Source: Trifolium pratense (lineage: Eukaryota; Streptophyta; Magnoliopsida; Fabales; Fabaceae). From it: a stretch of 64,000 nt of DNA. The position numbers were made by a program, and so were the translations under genes. Shown one piece after another: positions 54,403 through 64,000 of this stretch (its first letter is position 1; each line of letters begins with the position of its first letter). Below the pieces are notes generated by a model. It was not told the DNA's origin. It was given only the letters and a program-made list of their open reading frames with translations, and ran no database searches. The stretch lies in contig NC_060063.1 of assembly GCF_020283565.1 (NCBI RefSeq), forward strand, positions 37,224,635 through 37,288,634. Direction: 5' to 3'.

Positions 54403-55745
54403 AATATTATTTTCAATACAATTTTTTATTTATGTATTCCGGCACACATAACTCATGTGTATATACTATAGTGCTTGAGTATCATGCTATAAGGGCACCC
54501 GATCAACTATCCAAATAAAAAATTTAGCATTAAACCAATAGATTTGGTCTAGTAATAAGAAATTTAGATAATATCTTAAAAATCATATCATATAGTAAAA
54601 TTAGCACTAAATTCTATGTATTTGAAAGAGAAGAAATAATTGGACTCCTCAATATGGAAAAAGAGATTCAGACAGTTTGGAAAGAACCATGATAGGAATC
54701 GAGACAACTGTCATAGAGTATAAGACATTAATACTTGAAAATCACTCAAAGCAACATAATGTTGATTCCACATAAAGAAGAGAAAACAATTATAAGTTGA
54801 TGTTTAAGGCATTAATACTTTTTTTTTTTTTGTCTAATCGACTATAGTTAAAGTATTGTCTTTGTCATGTGAACAAGTAATACTATAAAACTCTACTTCC
54901 AATTTGGCGAGTTTCAAACTATTTTCAAGCACATTGGTTTAGTGTAAATAAATCATACAAGACACTATTTTCGATCAATATATCAAATACAAGCTTGCAG
55001 ATATCACGTTTACATTCATTCATAATCTTTAATTTGGGTTTCCTAACATCAGACAATGCTTACATGATTGGAAATCTATATGGCTAAGGTAACAAACAAG
55101 CAAACAAACAAACACGGTCCAGTTCTTATCAGATTTTCATTACTTGACTAAAACTACACAATGAATCCTTCAAACTAGTAGTGGAACAAACAAACATATC
55201 TACAACCAGTTCTTATAACATTCTCGTAACTCATATAAAACTAGCCACAAGAAAATTGTGTAGTTTGTTTATAAGTTTATCTTTCATGTTCTTTCTCCTA
55301 AATGGTAACCTCTCCTTAATCTATGTAATAGGTGACACTCTTATGGTTGGACATTTCCTATGTGGCAAATGCTTAAGAATTCTTTCTTATGAATTCTTTC
55401 ACAAGACAAATTAGCATTTAATTCTTCCACAAGACAAATTAGCATTTAATGCACTTAGAATTTGAATTAGAATGTTCTATTACCTATAAATATATAACAT
55501 TCATGTCGGATTTTTATTCTAAATAATTCTAAATAATTGTATACAGTAAAAAATAAATTTCTTTTTATGAATAATTGTATAGTATTATTGTCAAAAAAAA
55601 ATTAAATGTATAGTAATATTTAATTGTATGATATTTTGAATTTTTTTTGGTACAAATTGTATATGATATTTTGAATTAGTTGTCAATTGCATAATAATTA
55701 ATACATGTTTTTCGGATGAAAGACACATTATAAAGGTCATAATTT
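54403..55745. other. Intergenic stretch without a recognised gene
   Basis: AT-rich with chance frames only. Confidence 0.55.
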
Positions 55746-55749
55746 TATG

Positions 55750-55932
55750 GATTTAATTGATATGCACTGACGTTATAAAATAATTTTACACTGTCAACCA
55801 ATACAAACCATGTTTTCCGCCATATCACCCCACTTCACCCCGCTTTATTGATATTGCATGGCAAAATAATGGTTTTTTATTGGACGATTGTGTAAAACTA
55901 TTTTACACCGTCGGTGCATATCAATTAAACTC
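55750..55932. mobile_element. MITE, GCACCGTCG family, third copy
   Basis: Left TTTAATTGATATGCACTGACG and right CCGTCGGTGCATATCAATTAAA form a good inverted pair. The best preserved of the three copies in the window. Confidence 0.8.
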
Positions 55933-57007
55933 TAATTTTATTCTAAATAATTGTATATAATAAAAAATAATATTTCTATTTTGAATAATTGTATACTATT
56001 ATTGCACTGAAAGAAACAATAAACATATAATTTTTTTGGTAATTAATAGTCATAATAATACTTTCTGTAGCAAAAAAAAATAGTAATCATAATAATAATA
56101 ATAATAATTTTATATACACGTTTTTTTTTCTTCTGATACTAATAATAATTTGTCAGTGGAATAATATTAATTTAATTTAATAGTAAATTGATGGACATTC
56201 TATGATGAATTCTGCCATCATATGTCAAGGTGCAGATTGATACACGTTTTTTTGATGATTGATTTCTGCCATCACACATTGAACTTCAAATAAGCCCTAT
56301 ATTGATGGACATTCTATTTCCATTCACTTCAATCTTCATGGTTGACCTCATTAATATTTCCCATGATTTTCGATTGTGATTACCTGCACCATATTAAATC
56401 AAATATTCAATCAATGACACCATAAATAGTTGACTTCTAATTCTGGCAGATACTTTTGAAATTAAATTTTAGCGCCAAAAAGAGTGCCACCTCGCATTTA
56501 TCATAATCCATGTGACAACTTGTAAGAACATCTTTGCCTATGTGGCAACCTTTGAGAAGATCTTCAATAAAAATTATGTGTGGTACTCATATAAGGAATA
56601 TTCTTTTCTTTGGTGTCATTCTCAATCAAAATTTAATGCTAATTCAAAAATAATTATTCAAAAGGAAACAATTGAATACATTTTAATTTTTTTTAATAAC
56701 ATTACCAATTCTCTTTAATTTCTCTTTACAATCATTATGAATTATTCTTATTATATTTTTTTTTTGACCAATCCATTTTTATAATCTTTTTATTCACATT
56801 TGATTTTTTTCATAAAAATTAAAATTCGAAATTTACTTTTAAATAAAAAAAAACGTATTTTTCAAAAATATTTAAATGATGTTGTAAATAACATAAAACG
56901 TATCCATTTCAAACAAATAAAATAAAATAAATTAATATAATTAATATAATATTATAATATTATAATATCATAATATTATAATAGTATAATATTAATTATA
57001 ATATTAA
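55933..57007. other. Intergenic AT-rich stretch
   Basis: Includes two partial copies of GATGGACATTCTAT (56195, 56304) and an ATAATATTATAAT low-complexity block at 56930-57005. No gene recognised. Confidence 0.55.
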
Positions 57008-58811
57008 TCTATACCAATAATAAACGGAAAACTTCTCTTTTGGTGTAGCCTATTTTCTTTCCAATTTTACCCTTTATTTATTGCAAAAATTTCAAAAAAA
57101 ATATATATATTTAAAGGGTGGAAGTTGAAGTCGGTTATATCATTTCAAAAACAAAATATAACTACTCTTTGAAATTAAAACACAAAAACAAAAGAAATGA
57201 AAATCTAAGAACTTAAAATAGATGGAAAAAAGAGGAAGAAATGGAGAATGATGGAGCATGGCAACCACATTTTTGTATATAGAAAAAAGAGGAAGAAATT
57301 GTGAATCTATACCAATAATAAAGGGAAAACTTCTCTTTTGGTGTAGCCTATTTTCTTTCCAATTTTACACTTCATTTATTGCAAAAATCTAAAAAAAATA
57401 AAAATATATTTAAAGGGTGGAAGTTGAAGTCGGTTATATCATTTCAAAAACAAAATATAACTACTCTTTGAAATTAAAACACAAAAACAAAAGAAAGGAA
57501 AATCTAAGAACTTAAAATAGATAGAAAAAAGCGGAAGAAATGGGGAATGATGGAGCATGGCAACCACATTTTTGTATATAGAAAAAAGAGGAAGAAATTG
57601 TGAATGAGAAATATGACCATTTTAAGCAGAACTGTAAGTAAAATAGTATGTCGGTACTGGAATGTTTGGCTTTGACTAAAAACTTACCAATTATCTCTTG
57701 ATTTTTCTCATCCTCTCTCTATTATATTTTTCTTCTACAAATTGTGTTCTTGATTTTATTTTATTTTTTTCTATTTTGATTTCATTTTACTTTAAAAATA
57801 AAATGGTTGCATTTTCTTAATTGTTTTTGTGCGTTTTCAATTCCATGATCACAGGTTATATTATTTATTTGTCAAGGGTGGAATTGAGGTTTTATGTCTT
57901 TATTAGAAAAATACAATTTTATGTCTCTTCATCAAAACTAGAATTAATTTTTTTTAATTTTATGCCCTTATTTTTGCTTAATTTTAATGTCTCTCTATTC
58001 ATAATATTAATTTCATACTTATTTATTGTCAATCCACAACACACATGTAAAAACAATAATTGAGAAACTCACATATTTTTTTTTTTGAATACTCACATCA
58101 TATTCTTAACATTAATCATAATGACATTATATACAAACAGAAAACATGTCTAGAGATTTTAACTTATGTACTTTTGTTTGGTTTTTGTTTTTAGATTTAA
58201 CTTGATTCGTGTGGTTGATGAATATTGATGAAAGGACGAAGAGTAATATTGATCAATTGATGAAGTAAATGCATCTAAATTTTGGTGTTCAGGTACCCTT
58301 AAAAGTGCAATTAGGAATGCGTTGCAGACTATTCAAATTAATTGAATAGATATCACATATTCACACATTTTATGTGAAAGAACACATTTTAATATGATGT
58401 TCACTATTTTGTCATTGTTAACTTTTAGTATAATCTACACTATTTTGTTTTTTCATCTTTTTTTGTGTTCATTTGAAATTGGTTAGAAGATGAATAAAAT
58501 TTATACATGTATTACAACTATTCATCCTAATGAACAGATAATTGGATTGATGTTCTGCATTTATGAATTTTGACAATTGATTTATTTTGTAAAATTGATG
58601 TATATGAAAAATTGTGAATAATCTTTTACATTTAATTCAAGATTTTTATGTGATTTAATATTTTATTTTCCAAAAGCCAACCATTCATAAAAAAAATTAA
58701 AAATATAGATGTATGAAAATTTAGAATAATCTTCGACATAAATGAAAATAATAGAAATGTGTATCACACAAACGGGCACGTTGGCACGGAACGTGCCCGT
58801 TTGGCCATTAG
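57008..58811 (+). mobile_element. Helitron-like element with tandemly duplicated 5' end
   Basis: TCTATACCAATAATAAA, a typical Helitron 5' end following an A, occurs at 57008 and again at 57306, heading two copies of a 298-bp segment. The 3' part has a perfect 11-bp hairpin (ACGGGCACGTT/AACGTGCCCGT, 58772-58800) followed by TTTGGCCATTAG. Canonical ends are CTRR; TTAG here is a one-base departure. No RepHel protein is encoded, so it is non-autonomous. Confidence 0.65.
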
Positions 58812-60643
58812 TATTAATAAGGCATAATCCTTTGGAGATAAGAAAAAACGAAAATAATTAATGTGATTGAATGGTACATTATTGTTCATTTGTGGCTTTC
58901 AATTTGTATGATTTTGTTTCTAATTTCAAATTCAATTGTTTAAATTGATGAGTATTAATCCACAATTACTTTTTTAGGTTTACAACATGCATAAAATAAG
59001 GGGGTAATTATTTTGGGGGTAATTATTTTGATCTCTTATATTTTTAGCTATAAATAGTGTTCTTGATTCTCACACATCTCACACTAATTTTGAATCACGG
59101 TTGAGTTTTTCAAAAGTTTTCTTTAAATTCTATTTTTTTTTCTCTTTGGGTCGTTGCCATTTTGTTGATAGTGCGTTTCTAAAGTTGTTGCAAAGTTATC
59201 AATATTAAGAACAGTTTCGTTATAATTTGTAATTTGCTTCATATTATTTTTAATTGTTATTGTAGTGAGTTAGTCATTTAATTTGTTGGTTTCAGAATCA
59301 TGTAAAAAGTTCATAATATTCCTTATTATGCTATCTATTAAGAAGTTCACTAGATCATTAGTTCTGCATAAGTATTCGCTATTTTTAAGCGAAAGATAAT
59401 ATATTGAGGAAAATCCTAATATAAACTGAACCTAAAGATAATATTCACTATTTTGAGTACAATTTAATAATATATTGAGGACACGTAGAGGCAAGAGTAA
59501 TTCTCTTATTCATTAATTCTATAAAAAAAAAGCTCTCTAATTTATTTCAACGAGAAAAAAAATAGGATTTTGCCGTCAATTAGGGAAAAGCATGGATTTG
59601 TTCCTTAAAATTCAATCACAGAGAGTATTAGAGTATTTCAATTATTTTATTCCTTAAATCCAAACCATGAATTATATCGGACTGAGTTTCACAGGGACAC
59701 CTATCCATAAAATTAACAACTCAGTTATTATGGTCAAGTAAAATGTAGGAAAATGTTAAATTTTGAGAAATTGTAGTATAAAATTAACAGGGACTGAGTT
59801 GTTAAATTTTATGGTCAAGTAAAATATAGGAAGTAAATGTTGATTTGAGAAGATGTTCATAATTTTGGTTGATTTTGATCTTATCCTCTTAATCTATTGT
59901 AATTATTATTTCCCAAATCAATATTTATTTCCTACATTTTACTTGACCTTTGGCTAATTTGAAAATTCAATCATTTCTCAATTATTTATAAATCGTATTT
60001 AATACACCTATTAAAAATAAATTAAAAAGGAAATAACTCAAATTCAAATATACATGGTGATTTGTACCAAATAAAATATTATTATGTGGGGGTTATTTAT
60101 AAAAAAAATAACCTACATGGAAGTATTAAGCAAAAAATATCTTTTTCTGTATATTCGAACATTTCATCGTGTTTATCTGTATATTTGTTCATTATATTTT
60201 TCGTATAGCAAAATAAGTGTAAAATGTGCCAAAAGAAATTGAATTTATCAAAATAATAAATACATCTTGATTTACATAAAACATAAAATGTACAATAATA
60301 TATTAACAAAAAAAGAAAGTATGTTGACCTTCATCTACAAAATAATATAGAATTTAATTATTTAATTTTTTTTATGATGTTATAACATGTGAGTTGGGAA
60401 CGGAGAGTCGAGTATCACTATCACTCTCTATTCCATCATTCCTCTCTTAAATATTCAAAATTTGTATCATTTATCATATTTAAATAAATTATTACATTAA
60501 ATATAAAATTAATTGTACAAATAATTAAAAAAATCAAAAAATATTAAAATTTTAATAATTCATATTTTTAATGCGTCAAAAAAATGATCTTATATTTTTC
60601 ATTGAGCATTAACCCGTGCGAATGCACTGGTAAGTTATACTAG
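58812..60643 (+). mobile_element. Second Helitron-like element, abutting the first
   Basis: Begins near TATTAATAAGGCATAATCC, the inner part of a Helitron 5' end, directly after the first element. It ends with a hairpin (CCCGTGC/GCACTGG, one mismatch) and TTATACTAG at 60643 followed by T. No coding capacity; the first bases of the 5' end seem to be lost. Confidence 0.55.
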
Positions 60644-60919
60644 TTAAGATATAAAAGTGACATTATAATGTGATTTAATTAGATGCACTTGTAAATATGT
60701 TTTACACTAGTATGAATATATATATAAATTAATTCTATATTCATTTTTTGTTACTATGTTTATTTTAATTTGTTTACTAATTGTGTGTTTATTTTTTCTT
60801 TTTCTTAATACATGCAGCCCAGTCTAGCTGCTTTGTGTTTATTTTTTCTTTTTCTTAAATGTATTATTTCTGCGAGCTAATACATTTCATCAAACTGGGA
60901 AATTATTAAGACGCTATTG

Positions 60920-61790
60920 TACTTAAAAAAAAAATTGATATAAAAATTGAAAAAAAAAAACATGTCATATTTAATATACTTAATAGTTAAAAAAAAACAT
61001 GTCATATTTAAAAAAAAAATGAAAAATAGAAATAGAAACTTAATAGTTAATATACTTACAAAAAAAAATTAATATATTAGATTTAAAAATATATTAGATA
61101 TAAAAAAAATTATCAAATATTATAGAAAGAAAAAAAAAAAACACGCAAAGAAGAAAAACTTGTTCATCTTCTTGAAATCGCGGAGTTCTTCATCGTGAGT
61201 TCTTCGTACGGTTTGTTTATGTTCATCTCAATTTCGTTATCGTAATTTCGTTTGCTGTTTCGTGTAGGAATCAACGACTGCGATTGAATCTGTTCTTCGC
61301 GTACAGTTTCGTGTAGGAATGGACGGCTGAGATTGTTTCTTGAGTTCGTGCGATTTACTCTGGTCTTCAATTGCAACTTTGATTCAGGAACCCTAATTTT
61401 TGCCCCTTTCTTCTTTGCGTTTTTCTTCTCTGCGTGATTTCTTTCTTCTGTTTGATAATTTTTTTTTTTTAAATCTAATATATTATATTTTTTTTCTGTA
61501 AGTATATTAAGTTTCTATTTCTATTTTATTTATTTTTTAAAAATCTGACATGTTATTTTATGTTTTTCTATTTTTAAATGAAAATAACATGTTAATTCCA
61601 CGTTGTCAAAAATCTTAGTCAGCATTTGTCAAATCATCAATTACTTGGTATGTGAGCCAAAAATTCACCTCAATGATCTTTTTAAAAGTTTTGGTATTTT
61701 ACAGAGACTAAAATCAAACTTTTTATTTTGCAGGGGCTAAAATCAAAACAAGCCGTAATTACAAGGACCTTTTTCATATTTAAGCCAATA
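60920..61790. mobile_element. Possible inverted-repeat element with AT-rich arms
   Basis: 60940-61160 and 61400-61590 are imperfectly inverted (ACATGTCATATTTAA, AATAGAAATAGAAACTTAAT, CGCAAAGAAGAAAAAC and their complements). The right end GACCTTTTTCATATTTAAGCC resembles the Mutator-type family ends in this window, while the left end is not found. The GC-richer centre (61180-61380) has no convincing gene. Confidence 0.45.
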
Positions 61791-61922
61791 TTAGCTACAA
61801 TATTAGTATTATATATGGTATTGTACATTTGTTAATAAAATGGAATTCCCCTTATTATCTCATTTTTCTTTTCAAAATATAACAAAGGTAGAGAGTGAAC
61901 ATGACCACATTGAAACGAAACC

Positions 61923-63554
61923 TGTAACACCCGAACCCCTTAACCCGAATTTATTAAATATAAATAAATAAAACACTTAAGAAAATTCAGGCGTCACATG
62001 TTATAATACAAAATCACGGCATAATTAAAATCATGCCAGCACAGCGGAAATTAAAAACAAATAATTAACATAGTGCATGTCATACAATAACCATAATTGT
62101 TCACACAATATCCCTAGGCTCTAGGCCATATCAACAAAGGATATTATGTTTACAACAAAAGATAGGATTAGCAAAGTTAAATATGCCATCACGGGCTTAA
62201 TACAATTCAATTCGAATAACCCGACACGGTAAAACCTAATCAGAGCAATTCTATACAACCCATCAAAAGATATACAAAATATATCTAAGGAGTAGTCTAA
62301 GCTAAACTCCTCACCAAAAAGCGCACTACCACGAGCACGAGCAGCCCTTTAACTCTGATCGGGATCCTCAACCTGAGAATCTGAACCCCCAACGGTCCAG
62401 CACATAACACAAAGCATGAGAGTTAGATCACAAAATCAAAATATAAGTGTAAGTAAAACGGTACTTAAACACTTCTCAATATTCATGCATATATCATACA
62501 TCTATACATGTTCATCAACATCTATCATTCCATTATAAGTACATAAACACATATAATCGAATACTCACACAATCAATTATCAATTATCAAATACCACAAT
62601 TAGCCAAACATGTGTCACATATCATTTATCATAAAATGCACACATAGCCTAATGCGACTCTAATGCTTCAACTTCATGAATGTCACCCTAGACATTTCTA
62701 ATGCATGTGGTACCATCTTCTTTATTAGAGTATCTCACCTCTAATATTCTTCTTTATCGGATAAATATAATCCGATATACTTCTTAATTGGAATATCCAA
62801 TATCCTATTTAATTCATGGATGCATGTATATGTTTTTCATGAATTCACTCACAATTATATATCATAAAGCTCTTCATTTACTATGTGGAACACTATCCAA
62901 CATACTTCATCATTAAGAGTTAACAAAACCTTAATATTCTTCGTTTATACTTCATACATGATTAACAATCAATTAACGATTAGCAATGAGCATTATAAGC
63001 ATCAACATGCATCAACAATCATGTAAGAATACCATTATTTTCGTTCATTAATCATGTTAAAAGCATGTTAAACATATTAAGAACCTTAGGAACGATTTCC
63101 ATCAAGAAAATCCGATCTAAGCTAAAACGAAAATGGGGTGGAGGAAGTTCGGGTGAGGAGAAATCGACATTCTCCCCTTCCTCGGGTCACCCACGATTAA
63201 GGAACCTACTCTCATACCTGGATTCGAAGAAAACACGACGAAGATCTCGAATCTCTAGCTTTTCTTCTTGCCCTAGCTCCTCAAGCTCTCCTCTCTTCTC
63301 TCAAGAACACAAGAACAAAAGAGAATAATGAATTCTCTCTTCCCTCATGGCCATATGGCGCCCCACACACCTCACACAAGGCCCATTGGGCCTCAAGCCC
63401 AATTGGCTTGGCCCAATAACACGTTAACTCACTCTACTCGCTTAATAACTAAAGTACTCGATAATTAACTCAAGTTATTAACTTAATTAAAATTCTACGT
63501 TAATAAAATATTTTAACACATAAAAATTAATAATTTGAAAATTGGGTCGTTACA
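61923..63554 (-). repeat. 3' LTR of a Tekay/Del-type chromovirus (1632 bp)
   Basis: Read on plus it starts TGTAACACCCGAACCCC and ends GGGTCGTTACA, the usual termini of this group. The element is in minus orientation, so this is its 3' LTR. The short frame at 63065-63328 is inside the LTR and not a gene. The target duplication outside is AAACC (61918-61922); its partner lies beyond the window. Confidence 0.85.
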
Positions 63555-64000
63555 ACTCTACCCTCCTTAAAGAATTTTCGCCCTCGAAAATTACCTGGAA
63601 ATAACTCTGGATACGAACTCATCATTTTGCTCTCCAATTCCCAAGTCGCATTCTCACCAGCGGGTCCTCCCCATACCACCTTCACCGAGGCGATATCTTT
63701 GTTTCTCAACCTCTTCACTTCTCTTCCTTCAATTCTCAAAGGCACAGTCTCGACCGTTAAATCATCCCTCACTTGAACATCATCTGACTCAATCACATGT
63801 GACAGATCTCTAACATACTTCCTCAATTGTGACACGTGAAACACATCGTGCAAATTCGCCAATGATGGCGGTAAAGCAATCTTATACGCCACTTTCCCCA
63901 CTCTTTTCAAAATCTGATAAGGACCAATAAACTTCGACGTCAACTTCCTCGACTTCAAAGCACGTCCAATTCCGGTAGTCGATGTAACTCTTAAGAAAAC
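63527..64000 (-). CDS. Integrase C-terminus and chromodomain, partial (Ty3/gypsy chromovirus)
   Basis: Open to the window edge, so the N-terminal part is missing. The frame contains KLTSKFIGPYQILKRVG, then NLHDVFHVSQLRKYV (GPY/F-type integrase end), followed by a chromodomain-like stretch RNKDIASVKVVWGG...ENATWELESKM and YPELF. This order is that of Tekay/Del chromoviruses, whose chromodomain is thought to direct insertion. The frame continues nine codons into the LTR across the polypurine tract before its stop at 63527. No lesion is visible in this part. Confidence 0.9.
   Translation of the reverse strand, partial: VFLRVTSTTGIGRALKSRKLTSKFIGPYQILKRVGKVAYKIALPPSLANLHDVFHVSQLRKYVRDLSHVIESDDVQVRDDLTVETVPLRIEGREVKRLRNKDIASVKVVWGGPAGENATWELESKMMSSYPELFPGNFRGRKFFKEGRVVTTQFSNY
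63555..63569 (-). other. Polypurine tract of the chromovirus
   Basis: On the element's strand AAGGAGGGTAGAGT lies immediately before the LTR start TGTAACGACCC. Confidence 0.75.

Noticed and set aside
63065..63328. 87-residue Ser/Arg-rich frame
   Set aside because: Lies wholly inside the chromovirus LTR.

Overview
This is nuclear DNA of a flowering plant. It is AT-rich, carries two intron-split plant genes with good GT/AG junctions, one tRNA gene, and very dense nested transposable elements. The short terminal-repeat families (for example ends reading GGGTTAAATAT...TTGGTCCCT) and the sequence of the two genes make me favour a papilionoid legume. That is a judgement by eye and I do not name a species.

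Layout. 1-190 is a G-rich short repeat. 469-6273 is one long-inverted-repeat Mutator-type element (9-bp target duplication TTGAAACAA) that contains a solo LTR, a PIF/Harbinger-like fragment, a ~155-bp tandem array and an 88-bp tRNA-derived retroposon. 6.4-9.3 kb holds a second Mutator-like MITE, a CACTA end and a small solo LTR. 10.1-15.2 kb (minus) is a complete six-exon SWEET sugar transporter gene whose largest intron has absorbed LINE debris and a MITE. 16.1-20.6 kb is a run of inverted-repeat elements. 20.9-35.2 kb is a set of insertions within insertions: a Stowaway-like MITE split by a Mutator-type element, itself split by an 11.9-kb Ty3/gypsy Tat-lineage retrotransposon (21206-33122, TSD ACAAA, LTRs of equal length that look identical) and by a copia-type LTR. 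35416-36638 is another Mutator-type element. 37.2-47.0 kb (minus) is a complete 18-exon gene for the peroxisomal multifunctional beta-oxidation protein MFP2. 47.4-56 kb has MITEs, an initiator tRNA-Met gene (49923-49994), duplicated coding-like debris, a striking palindromic cluster of five 170-bp tRNA-related units, and an RNase H-like ORF. 57.0-60.6 kb looks like two abutting Helitrons. 61.9 kb to the end is the 3' LTR and integrase/chromodomain end of a Tekay/Del-type chromovirus running off the window.

How parts work together. SWEET (sugar transport, clade resembling the vacuolar SWEET16/17 group) and MFP2 (fatty-acid beta-oxidation in peroxisomes) are independent housekeeping-type genes. 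The most unusual object is inside the Tat retrotransposon. Opposite to gag-pol there is a second gene with its own TATA box, a 5' intron packed with eight copies of a GTCGGGGA/TCCCCG hairpin, and a second 102-bp intron that joins two reading frames into one predicted protein of about 659 residues with a coiled coil and acidic tail. Antisense genes are known from Tat-lineage elements in general. The hairpin array and the exact two-intron structure are what I would look at first.

Limits: no alignments, searches or expression data were available. Exon boundaries come from reading frames, splice consensus and remembered family conservation. Element identities marked 'like' are by eye.
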